DNA of 24,155 bases, taken from Leptotrichia sp. oral taxon 215 str. W9775 (GTDB taxonomy: Bacteria > Fusobacteriota > Fusobacteriia > Fusobacteriales > Leptotrichiaceae). The stretch covers positions 1 to 24,155 of the forward strand of contig NZ_KI272855.1 of the NCBI RefSeq assembly GCF_000469505.1, written 5' to 3'. The notes beneath the pieces were generated by a model. It was not told the DNA's origin. It was given only the letters and a program-made list of their open reading frames with translations, and did no database searches. This document shows, one piece after another, positions 15,926 through 23,236 of the stretch. The translations under genes and the position numbers were made by a program. Within the stretch, counting starts at the first letter, position 1. Each line of letters begins with the position of its first letter.

Positions 15926-15941
15926 GAGGGAAAATTCCCTC
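15926..15941 (+). terminator. Short GC-containing hairpin after ftsY
   Basis: GAGGGAA (15926-15932) pairs with TTCCCTC (15935-15941), starting 34 nt after the ftsY stop. There is no clean T-run behind it, only AATGAATTTATTT, so it may be a weak terminator or an mRNA-end stabiliser. No convincing promoter is seen for pta, so some read-through is possible. Confidence 0.4.
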
Positions 15942-15996
15942 AATGAATTTATTTAAAAAAGTAACAAATTGATATTTAGAAACGGAGTGAATTTTA

Positions 15997-17004
15997 GTGG
16001 CAAACTTAACGGAAGAATTGAAAGAAAGAGCAAAAAAATTAGGAAAGACAATTATCCTACCTGAAACAGAAGATGAAAGGGTTCTTAGGGCAGCTGAAAA
16101 AGTTTTAGCTGAAGGAATTGCCAAAGTGGCACTTGTAGGAAACGAAAAAAAGATTAAGGAAGATGCAGAAAAACTGGGTGTTTCTCTGGAAGGAGCAATT
16201 ATATACGATCCTGAAAACTGCGCTACAATAGATGAAATGGCAGAAATTTTGAGACAAAAAAGAGAGAAAAAAGGAATGACATTTGAAACTGCAAAGGCAA
16301 CATTGCTTTCAGATCCAAGATTTTTTGGGGCAATGCTAGTTTACCAAGGAAGAGTAGACGGAATGGTTGCAGGGTCAAATTCACCTACAGCACATGTTTT
16401 AAGATCAGCAATATTGACAATAGGGCCTAAACCTGGGTTGAAAACAGTATCAAGCTCGTTTATAATGGTAACAAAAACTCCTGAATTTGGAGATAATGGA
16501 ACATTCATATATGCAGATGGAGGAGTTATACCTAATCCTACTGCTATGCAGCTTGCAGACATTGCAATTTCAAGTGCAGAAAAGGCAAGAAAAACAGTTG
16601 GAATGAAAGAACCGAAAGTAGCATTCCTGTCATTCTCTACAAAAGGAAGTGCAGATGGAGAATCTGTAACAAAAGTTAGAGAAGCTATAGAAATTTTAAA
16701 AGAAAGAAATGTAGATTTTGAATTTGACGGAGAATTCCAGCTTGATGCGGCAATTGTTCCTGAAGTGGCAAAGGCTAAAGCACCAGGTTCAAAGGTGGCA
16801 GGGCATGCAAATGTTCTTATATTCCCTGATTTAAATTCAGGAAATATTGGGTACAAGCTAACTCAGAGATTGGCAGGAGCTAAGGCGTTAGGACCGTTAA
16901 TTCAAGGATTGGCAAGTCCTGTTCACGATCTTTCGAGAGGATGCAGTGTAGAAGATATAGTTGAAGTTGTTGCTATAACAGCTGTAGAATCAGACCAAAA
17001 ATAA
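15997..17004 (+). CDS. pta: Phosphate acetyltransferase
   Basis: Pta converts acetyl-CoA and phosphate to acetyl phosphate, the first step of the ATP-yielding acetate pathway. The 335-residue protein is the short single-domain form. It carries characteristic stretches such as LPETEDERVLRAAEKVL, MVAGSNSPTAHVLRSA, GNTxxY-like VLIFPDLNSGNIGYKL, and the final GPLIQGLASPVHDLSRGC. The start is GTG at 15997, with GGAG at 15984-15987 (9 nt spacing). Its partner ackA follows after 35 bp. Confidence 0.96.
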   Translation: MANLTEELKERAKKLGKTIILPETEDERVLRAAEKVLAEGIAKVALVGNEKKIKEDAEKLGVSLEGAIIYDPENCATIDEMAEILRQKREKKGMTFETAKATLLSDPRFFGAMLVYQGRVDGMVAGSNSPTAHVLRSAILTIGPKPGLKTVSSSFIMVTKTPEFGDNGTFIYADGGVIPNPTAMQLADIAISSAEKARKTVGMKEPKVAFLSFSTKGSADGESVTKVREAIEILKERNVDFEFDGEFQLDAAIVPEVAKAKAPGSKVAGHANVLIFPDLNSGNIGYKLTQRLAGAKALGPLIQGLASPVHDLSRGCSVEDIVEVVAITAVESDQK

Positions 17005-17039
17005 ATTAAAATAAAAAACATACAAACCAAGGAGGAAAA

Positions 17040-18236
17040 ATGAAAATACTAGTAATTAACAGCGGAAGTTCATCTTTAAAATTTGAACTTATTGACATGA
17101 CAAACGAAAAAACACTTGCTAAAGGGATTTGTGAAAGAGTGGGTATAGCTAACCCTATCTTTACATACAAAAATTTAGTAAAGGGAACAAAAATTGATAA
17201 ACAGGAAGCTCCTATGGAAAATCATTCTATTGCGATAGACCTTGTTCTGAAAACATTACAGGACAAAGAACATGGTGTAATAACAAATGTTGACGAAATT
17301 GATGCAATAGGACACAGAGTCGTTCATGGTGGAGAATATTATGATGATTCAGTAGTTGTAGATGATGAAGTTATAAAAAATCTTGAAGATGTATCAGCAC
17401 TTGCCCCACTTCATAACCCGGCAAACATAATGGGAATAAAAGTTATGAAGGAACTTCTTCCAGACAAGAAAAATGTTGTAGTATTTGATACAGCTTTCCA
17501 TCAGTCTATGCTTCCTGAAGCATATATGTATGCATTCCCATACGAAGACTATACTGAATTAAAAGTAAGAAAATATGGATTCCACGGAACTTCCCACAAG
17601 TATGTAAGTGAACTGGTAAGAGAAGTTTTAGGAAAAGAAGATAGCAAAATAATTGTCTGCCATTTGGGAAATGGAGCAAGTATATCAGCAGTAAAAAATG
17701 GAAAAGTTGTAGATACTTCAATGGGGTTGACACCTCTTGCAGGAGTTATGATGGGAACAAGAACAGGAGATGCTGATCCTGCCGCTGCTCTTTATGTAAT
17801 GGAAAAAAGAGGTCTTTCTTTAAAGGAAATAGACACAAGAATGAATAAAAAATCAGGAATCTTAGGGATTTTTGGAGAAAGTTCAGATTTCAGAGATCTG
17901 GAAGCAGCAATGGAAGCTGGAAATGAAAGAGCTAAACTTGCTTATGATATGTTCTGCTACAGAGTTAAAATATATATAGGTGCATATGCTGCCGCAATGG
18001 ACGGAGTAGATGCCATAGCCTTTACAGGAGGAATAGGAGAAAATGGTAGCGATCCTAGAGAAACTATATGTGAAGGATTAGGATATCTAGGGTTGAAGTT
18101 TGATGCTGAAAAGAATAAAGAAAGAATTTCAGGAACAGTTGAATTATCAAAACCTGATTCAAAAGTAAAAGTATATAAAGTTGAAACTAATGAAGAACTT
18201 GTAATTGCAAGAGATACTTATAGACTTACAAAGTAG
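17040..18236 (+). CDS. ackA: Acetate kinase
   Basis: AckA transfers the phosphate of acetyl phosphate to ADP, giving ATP and acetate. The 398-residue protein has the expected length. Signatures are VINSGSSSLKFEL at the N-terminus, GHRVVHGG, the catalytic region VFDTAFHQ, RKYGFHGTSHKY, HLGNGASI, TGDADPA and TGGIGENG. GGAGG at 17031-17035 precedes the ATG at 17040. It forms an operon with pta, the standard arrangement in fermenters. Confidence 0.97.
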   Translation: MKILVINSGSSSLKFELIDMTNEKTLAKGICERVGIANPIFTYKNLVKGTKIDKQEAPMENHSIAIDLVLKTLQDKEHGVITNVDEIDAIGHRVVHGGEYYDDSVVVDDEVIKNLEDVSALAPLHNPANIMGIKVMKELLPDKKNVVVFDTAFHQSMLPEAYMYAFPYEDYTELKVRKYGFHGTSHKYVSELVREVLGKEDSKIIVCHLGNGASISAVKNGKVVDTSMGLTPLAGVMMGTRTGDADPAAALYVMEKRGLSLKEIDTRMNKKSGILGIFGESSDFRDLEAAMEAGNERAKLAYDMFCYRVKIYIGAYAAAMDGVDAIAFTGGIGENGSDPRETICEGLGYLGLKFDAEKNKERISGTVELSKPDSKVKVYKVETNEELVIARDTYRLTK

Positions 18237-18266
18237 TTTTAATAAGGATTAATGCCTTTAAAAACT
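18235..18266 (+). terminator. Weak imperfect hairpin at the end of ackA
   Basis: AGTTTT (18235-18240) can pair with AAAACT (18261-18266), and AAGG with CCTT inside, with a bulge and mismatch between. No T-run follows. Listed as a possible weak terminator only. Confidence 0.25.
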
Positions 18267-18305
18267 AAAAAAATAGATTGTAATAAAAAAACTTTAACAT
18301 ATTAC

Positions 18306-18334
18306 TTGAAAATACTATAAAAATATGATATCAT
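18306..18334 (+). promoter_or_regulatory. Promoter of the L31 gene, with a palindrome over the -10
   Basis: TTGAAA (18306-18311), a 17-nt spacer and TATCAT (18329-18334), with TGA before the -10 (extended form). The -10 lies inside a perfect 10-bp palindrome ATGATATCAT (18325-18334). That palindrome could be a repressor site, but it is short and no regulator can be named. Confidence 0.5.
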
Positions 18335-18391
18335 TATTTAAAACGACAAAAATTATTATCGGTAAAATTGATAGATAGAAAGGAGTCCGTA

Positions 18392-18631
18392 ATGAAAAAA
18401 AATATACATCCTGAATATAAGTTTGTAGTATTCGAAGATACAAGTAATGGTGAAAAGTTTTTAGGAAAATCAACAAAGTATTCTAAAGAAACAACAACTT
18501 TTGAAGGACAGGAATATCCTGTAATAAAAGTTGCTACAAGTTCAACATCACACCCGTTCTATACAGGTAAATCTAAATTCGTTGATGAAACAGGAAGAGT
18601 TGATAAATTTAAGAAAAAATATAACTTATAA
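18392..18631 (+). CDS. rpmE2: 50S ribosomal protein L31, type B (zinc-free form)
   Basis: L31 bridges the ribosomal subunits. The 79-residue product begins MKKNIHPEYKFVVFED, typical of type B, and has no cysteines, so it lacks the zinc ribbon of type A. A longer frame starting with TTG at 18368 is less likely: AGGAG at 18381-18385 lies 6 nt before the ATG at 18392. In other bacteria type B L31 often replaces the zinc form under zinc starvation; whether a zinc-type copy exists here cannot be seen. It has its own promoter and a strong terminator. Confidence 0.93.
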   Translation: MKKNIHPEYKFVVFEDTSNGEKFLGKSTKYSKETTTFEGQEYPVIKVATSSTSHPFYTGKSKFVDETGRVDKFKKKYNL

Positions 18632-18639
18632 TATTAATA

Positions 18640-18684
18640 AAAACAGAGTTGCTATTTTTAATAGTAGTAGTCTCTGTTTTTTTT
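18640..18684 (+). terminator. Rho-independent terminator after the L31 gene
   Basis: AAAACAGAG (18640-18648) pairs with CTCTGTTTT (18672-18680), with a nested CTATT/AATAG pair inside and a continuous T-run to 18684. This is a textbook intrinsic terminator. Confidence 0.9.
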
Positions 18685-18821
18685 GAGAAAAAAGAATTAT
18701 AAAATAATATATATAATGTGTATTTATGGGGAAAATAGGGAAAGTAAATTAATGATAAAAATAATATCAGATGAGTAACAAAAAATAATATATAAACTAA
18801 TAATGAACGGAGTGATTATCA

Positions 18822-19445
18822 ATGGCAGTTTTTGAATTAAAGCATCCGCTAATAGAGCATAAACTTACAAACTTAAGAAGTAAAAATACAGATACTAAGC
18901 TTTTCAGGGAAAGTCTTAATGAAATAGCAGGTTTAATGGTATATGAAGCAACAAAACATTTACCATTGAAGGAAATTGAAACAGAAACTCCTATTCAAAA
19001 AACTAGAACAAAAGTTCTTGATGAGCCTGTAACACTTGTTCCTATCCTTAGGGCAGGATTGGGAATGATAGATGGAATATTACAGCTTCTACCAAATGCA
19101 AAGGTAGGCCATCTTGGAGTATATAGAAATGAAGAAACTCTGGAACCTGTATATTATTACGCAAAAATGCCTGCAAATGTTGCTGAAAGTCAAGTATTTG
19201 TAGTTGATCCGATGCTTGCAACTGGTGGTTCAATGATTTACACACTTAATTATTTAAAGGATAAAGGTGTAAAAAATATTACAATGCTATGTATAATAGG
19301 AGCACCTGAAGGAATTAAAAAAGTTCTTGAAAAACATCCTGATGTGGATCTGTATATTGCCGCAATTGATGACGGACTTAATGAAAATGCCTATATTTAT
19401 CCAGGTTTAGGAGATGCAGGAGATAGAATTTTTGGAACAAAATAA
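18822..19445 (+). CDS. upp: Uracil phosphoribosyltransferase
   Basis: Upp salvages uracil by joining it to PRPP to form UMP. The 207-residue length is standard. Visible motifs are VPILRAGLGMIDG (about 68-80), the PRPP-binding DPMLATGGSM (about 128-137) and the C-terminal uracil-binding GLGDAGDRIFGT. GGAG at 18809-18812 supports the ATG at 18822. It follows the L31 terminator by about 137 bp. A TATAAT at 18712-18717 without a good -35 is the best promoter candidate. It stands alone and converges with the histidine kinase gene. Confidence 0.97.
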   Translation: MAVFELKHPLIEHKLTNLRSKNTDTKLFRESLNEIAGLMVYEATKHLPLKEIETETPIQKTRTKVLDEPVTLVPILRAGLGMIDGILQLLPNAKVGHLGVYRNEETLEPVYYYAKMPANVAESQVFVVDPMLATGGSMIYTLNYLKDKGVKNITMLCIIGAPEGIKKVLEKHPDVDLYIAAIDDGLNENAYIYPGLGDAGDRIFGTK

Positions 19446-19526
19446 AAATTTAAAAAAAAGAAATATTTTGAAAATAAAAGTAGAAAAATATAAAAATTTA
19501 TAGTATAATATGAACAGTATTTCTAA

Positions 19527-19552
19527 ATTATCTATAAATTATTATAGATAAT
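19527..19552. repeat. AT-rich 11-bp inverted repeat downstream of upp
   Basis: ATTATCTATAA (19527-19537) and TTATAGATAAT (19542-19552) form a perfect 11-bp stem with a 4-nt loop. It lies between the upp stop and the GC-richer terminator hairpin at 19571-19605, and a TATAAT box at 19504-19509 precedes it. Its function is unknown. Confidence 0.5.
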
Positions 19553-19570
19553 ATTTCTCATTTATTATTC

Positions 19571-19605
19571 ATAAACAGGACGTCCGTTGAGGACGCCCTG
19601 TTTAT
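19571..19605. terminator. Bidirectional terminator between upp and the histidine kinase gene
   Basis: ATAAACAGG (19571-19579) pairs with CCTGTTTAT (19597-19605). After one A/C mismatch, CGTCC (19581-19585) pairs with GGACG (19591-19595) around a 5-nt loop. Being nearly symmetrical and placed between convergent genes, it can serve both strands, although neither side has a long T-run. Confidence 0.8.
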
Positions 19606-19614
19606 ATATAATAT

Positions 19615-21270
19615 CTATTTATTTAATGGAATTTTTATAATTACTTCTGAACCTTTATCAGTAGAAGGAATAAATATTCCATATTCTTTTCCATAATAAA
19701 ATTTAATTCTTTTAGCAACATTTTTAATACCGACACCGCCTGTCTTACTTTTTTTGAAGTTTTTAGATTTTTTAAATCCTATTCCGTTATCTTTAATTGA
19801 AATATTGATTGAGTTATCTTTTTTATACACATTGATTTTAATAATTCCATTTTCTGAAATATTTTTTATCCCATGATAGATGGAATTTTCCACAATAGGC
19901 TGAATAATAATTTTAGGAACTTCAACTGAAAGAAGCGTTTCATCTACATTGAAAAAATATGAAAGTTTATCTTCATATCTCTGTTTTTGTATGAATAAAT
20001 ATTCTTGAACATGCTTTATTTCATCTTTTAAAAAAATCATTTCATTTCCATTGCTAAGGGAAATCCTGAAGAAGTTTGCCAGTGCTTTTGTAATGGCAAT
20101 GACTTTTTTCTTATCTTCAAATTCTGCCATCCAGATAATAGTATCAAGTGTATTGTATAAAAAATGTGGATTAATCTGGCTATGAAGGGCTTTTATTTCG
20201 TATTCTCTTAAATATTTGATTTTTTTAATCATTGTATTAAAGTGCTCAATCAGATTATTTATTTCATAGCCTGTATCTTCCTTAAGATGAAATTCACTTA
20301 AAGTATTTTCAAATTTTTGCATATGTTTTTCCAGCTTTATTAATGGTCTTAAAAATTTTGTTATTGCCATGAATGTAATAACTGAGGAAAAAATCAGAGA
20401 AACTAAAAAAATGGCAAGGACAATATGAGAAAAATTTCTTTTTAAAGTAATCAGATCATTCATATTAGCCAGGCTTTTCAAACTCCAGTTTGTGTTTTCT
20501 ATATTTATTTTATATAAATATGTATCCTTTGATTTTATATTTTTTTCTGAAAACTTTTCAAGACATTTTTTGTTTATAAAACAGTTAACATCCCTATAAT
20601 ATATAATATTGTCTCTTTCATCAACTATAATGCTGTCACTCTGTTTTCCAAAAGCAAGAGAATTCAGGTATTTTTCCAGTATTTCATATTTTATGTCAAA
20701 AACTATAACTCCAAGATTTTCTCCATTTCTATTTTTAATATCCCGACTTATTGATAAAAACCAGAGAGCTGAATTCATAGTTGCAGGATTCTTTCTTATA
20801 GGGTTAAATACAGGTATGTCAGAATTATTTATAGCATCAATATACCATGGTTCCTTCATCATATCAGTAGATATGTTCATATTATTTGTTTTATCACTGG
20901 ACACAATGTTGCCGTTTTTTCCTATAACGGTAATATTTTTAATTCCTTTATTATTATCTAAAATAAAAGAAACCATTTTTTCAACACTTTGTCGGGAATT
21001 TTCATTTCCTGTTGTAAGAAAACTTTTAATATCAGTGTCTACTGATAGGAGATTAATTATATTTTTTAGTTTATCTACGTACAATGCAATATAACGGGTT
21101 GTAGTAATTACATTTTCATTAGTATATTCTATTTCCTTATTCATTATAATATATTTTGAAGTATAGTAAAAAATACTGCTTAGAAAAAGGACAAACAGAA
21201 AATTTCCAATCAGATAATAAAAAATTATTTGCAGCAGCATTGAATTTTTCATTGATTTTTTGAATTTCAT
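19615..21270 (-). CDS. modS: YesM-type sensor histidine kinase (ModS-like)
   Basis: This is a 551-residue inner-membrane sensor. It has a first membrane helix (about 12-36), a large extracytoplasmic sensor domain (about 40-280) that looks like a double Cache fold, a second helix (about 282-304), HAMP (about 305-355), the phospho-acceptor region HSQINPHFLYNTL with His369, and an ATPase domain with VENSIYHG (Asn462), DNGIGF (494-499) and GGVGIKN. The only two cysteines in the protein, C230 and C236, sit in the sensor domain, and three methionines (131, 137, 138) cluster there too. Its ATG overlaps the response regulator stop (ATGA), so translation is coupled. The name follows my memory of a Fusobacterium nucleatum locus; the kinase call is secure, the name less so. 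Confidence 0.9.
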   Translation of the reverse strand: MKFKKSMKNSMLLQIIFYYLIGNFLFVLFLSSIFYYTSKYIIMNKEIEYTNENVITTTRYIALYVDKLKNIINLLSVDTDIKSFLTTGNENSRQSVEKMVSFILDNNKGIKNITVIGKNGNIVSSDKTNNMNISTDMMKEPWYIDAINNSDIPVFNPIRKNPATMNSALWFLSISRDIKNRNGENLGVIVFDIKYEILEKYLNSLAFGKQSDSIIVDERDNIIYYRDVNCFINKKCLEKFSEKNIKSKDTYLYKINIENTNWSLKSLANMNDLITLKRNFSHIVLAIFLVSLIFSSVITFMAITKFLRPLIKLEKHMQKFENTLSEFHLKEDTGYEINNLIEHFNTMIKKIKYLREYEIKALHSQINPHFLYNTLDTIIWMAEFEDKKKVIAITKALANFFRISLSNGNEMIFLKDEIKHVQEYLFIQKQRYEDKLSYFFNVDETLLSVEVPKIIIQPIVENSIYHGIKNISENGIIKINVYKKDNSINISIKDNGIGFKKSKNFKKSKTGGVGIKNVAKRIKFYYGKEYGIFIPSTDKGSEVIIKIPLNK

Positions 21271-22049
21271 AATTTCTCCAATACACTTTTTTTGAATTCT
21301 TTAGGTGTCATTCCAAAAGTTTTCTTGAATTTTGAATTAAAGTAGTTAAAATTTTCAATTCCGACAAGTTCTGCAATTTCATAGTTTTTCAAACCAGTTG
21401 TCAGAAGAAGAAGTTTTGCCTTTTCCATTCGTATGTTGTTCAGATAGTCCTGAAAAGGAATACCAAACAAATTTTTAAACAGGGAACTTAAATATCCTGA
21501 AGATAAGTCCATTTCATCAGCAAGTGAACTTAAGCTGAAGGAGACTTCACTATATTTTTCTTCCATTTTTTTAATTATCATATCTTTATATTTCTTATTT
21601 GAAACATCTTTATCAGAATCTTCTGAATGATTAATCTTATCAATAATTTTTCTGGCTTCATTGTATTTTTTATCTTCTTCAAGACTGTAAATCAGCTTTG
21701 AAATTATTTCGTTTATATCAGATTTAGAAACAGGTTTTAAGATGTAATCTTCGACACCTATTTTTAAGGCTTTCTGAGCATATTCAAAATAATCATATCC
21801 TGATATGATGGCTATTTTTACATCGTGTTTTATTTCTTTCATTTCCTGAGCCAGAGTAAGTCCATCTTTAAAAGGAATATTTATATCAAGTAAGACCAGA
21901 TTAGGCAGCACATCGGAAAAAGTCTTAAAGGCAGAATTACCATCTTCTGCCTCATATATGTCATTTATTTTATATTTTTCAAAATCAATGAAGGTTTTTA
22001 TTCCTCTTCTTATTATAGGTTCATCATCAACTATTAGAATGCTGTACAT
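21267..22049 (-). CDS. modR: YesN-type response regulator with AraC DNA-binding domain (ModR-like)
   Basis: This 260-residue cytosolic transcription factor pairs with the kinase encoded right after it. The receiver domain (about 1-120) has the acidic pair Asp8-Asp9, the phosphorylation site Asp55 in VLLDINIPF, and Lys105 in YILKPV. After a linker (about 120-150), two helix-turn-helix units of AraC type occupy about 160-258, with FQDYLNNIRMEKAKLLL and a final MTPKEFKK. The start codon abuts the stop of the thioredoxin-like gene with no gap; GGGAG inside that gene is the RBS. Placement inside the msrAB operon suggests it regulates this operon; the target promoter lies outside the window. Confidence 0.92.
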   Translation of the reverse strand: MYSILIVDDEPIIRRGIKTFIDFEKYKINDIYEAEDGNSAFKTFSDVLPNLVLLDINIPFKDGLTLAQEMKEIKHDVKIAIISGYDYFEYAQKALKIGVEDYILKPVSKSDINEIISKLIYSLEEDKKYNEARKIIDKINHSEDSDKDVSNKKYKDMIIKKMEEKYSEVSFSLSSLADEMDLSSGYLSSLFKNLFGIPFQDYLNNIRMEKAKLLLLTTGLKNYEIAELVGIENFNYFNSKFKKTFGMTPKEFKKSVLEKL

Positions 22050-22523
22050 CTATTTAACAGCTCCCTTAATTTGAGCAGCATTCATATGTCCCTGAGATGT
22101 ACTTATAATATTTAAATTACTGTCAAGAATAATATTTGAAGGATATCCCAGGATTTTTGCCCTTTTTATGACAGTTCCCTTTTCATCTAGAAGAACTGTG
22201 ATATTTTTGTAGTTAAGCCCTTTATACCATTGAATAAATTTATCAGTTGGTTTCTCCCCTTTAAGACCAGGAGAAACAATAGTTATAACTGTAAAATTTT
22301 TGTTTTTGTCTGCACTTAAAGAATTTATTTCATTTAAGCCGGAAAGACATATTGGACACCATGAAGCCCATACTTTAATATATACCTTTTTTCCTTTGTA
22401 TTTGTCAAGGGAAACAGGTTTATTATTTATATCTTTTAACTGAACTCCCTGAAGATTACCATTTCCAAAGGCAGTTATACTGAAACCTAACATGATTGCA
22501 ATTATGGCAATTAATTTTTTCAT
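22050..22523 (-). CDS. Exported thioredoxin-like protein (TlpA/ResA type)
   Basis: The 157-residue protein has a signal peptide (MKK, hydrophobic core, cleavage plausible near Ala18-Phe-Gly) and a thioredoxin fold of the AhpC/TSA-Redoxin-TlpA class. The active site is WCPIC (Cys56, Cys59), the only cysteines. A cis-Pro loop is visible in LGYPSNIILD. No lipobox is evident, so it may be soluble in the periplasm or held by its uncleaved signal. Lying between ccdA and the two-component genes in the msrAB operon, it is the likely electron carrier from CcdA to MsrAB. Alternative roles in general disulfide reduction cannot be excluded. Confidence 0.9.
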   Translation of the reverse strand: MKKLIAIIAIMLGFSITAFGNGNLQGVQLKDINNKPVSLDKYKGKKVYIKVWASWCPICLSGLNEINSLSADKNKNFTVITIVSPGLKGEKPTDKFIQWYKGLNYKNITVLLDEKGTVIKRAKILGYPSNIILDSNLNIISTSQGHMNAAQIKGAVK

Positions 22524-22579
22524 AAAAATACACCCTTTCTTTGTTATATTATTAATTATTTCAATATTTGATGAGACAG

Positions 22580-23218
22580 TTAAAATTTTCCAAGAATAAG
22601 CATAATTCCCATGAAAATAATAAGAAATCCACCAAAGATTTTAAAATATTCTGTATATTTATTCAGTACACGTACTTTTTTCAGTAATTCCTGAGAGAAA
22701 AAGGAAAAAAGTACAAATGGAGTTGAAAGTCCTAAAACGTAAATAAACATCATTAATCCTCCATATATTGCAGAACCTTCATTTCCAGCTAAAGTAAGTA
22801 CCGAAGCAAGTATAGGACCTATACACGGAGTCCATCCCAGGCTGAATGTCAGCCCTAGAAGAAAAGCCTGTAGTGAAGAGTTTTTCCCTATAAGATTAAA
22901 TTTTAAAGATTTATTTTTTTCCAGAAAATTAAATTTTAGTATGCCTGTCTGATGAAATCCAAGTATTATTACAATAATACCTGCTATAATTTTTATAGTT
23001 TTATTGAAAAATATTCCTGTAAGCAGGCTGAAGCTGAAACCTATACTTACAAAAGTAAGTGAAAGCCCTAATATAAAGAGAAATGTATTAAGTATAGTTT
23101 TCTTTCCTTTGCTTAGTATTCCCAAATATACAGGAACGATTGGAAGTATGCATGGAGAGAGGAAACTTGCCACTCCTCCAAGAAAAACACTTCCTATTAA
23201 AAGGTGCTGATTAGTCAT
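22580..23218 (-). CDS. ccdA: CcdA-family transmembrane thiol-disulfide electron transporter
   Basis: CcdA, the membrane core of DsbD, carries reducing equivalents from cytosolic thioredoxin across the inner membrane. The 212 residues form about six hydrophobic helices. The two functional cysteines are in SPCILP (Cys23) and TPCIGP (Cys132), each in the expected helix next to prolines. There are no periplasmic DsbD alpha or gamma domains, so a separate partner is needed; the thioredoxin-like gene 56 bp downstream supplies one. GGAG upstream of the ATG at 23218 is well placed. No cytochrome c maturation genes are seen, so a role in MsrAB reduction fits better. Confidence 0.94.
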   Translation of the reverse strand: MTNQHLLIGSVFLGGVASFLSPCILPIVPVYLGILSKGKKTILNTFLFILGLSLTFVSIGFSFSLLTGIFFNKTIKIIAGIIVIILGFHQTGILKFNFLEKNKSLKFNLIGKNSSLQAFLLGLTFSLGWTPCIGPILASVLTLAGNEGSAIYGGLMMFIYVLGLSTPFVLFSFFSQELLKKVRVLNKYTEYFKIFGGFLIIFMGIMLILGKF

Positions 23219-23236
23219 TATTTTTCTCCTCTTCTT

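Noticed and set aside
16341..16856. 171-residue open frame antisense to pta
   Set aside because: It lies wholly inside the well-supported pta gene, has no ribosome binding site or recognisable family, and reflects codon bias on the opposite strand.
19504..19509. TATAAT paired with TTGAAA at 19468-19473 as a full promoter
   Set aside because: The 30-nt spacing is too long. Only the -10-like box is kept, as weak support for a possible small RNA.
20609..21094. 161-residue plus-strand frame inside the histidine kinase gene
   Set aside because: Shadow of the kinase coding sequence, without RBS or domain.
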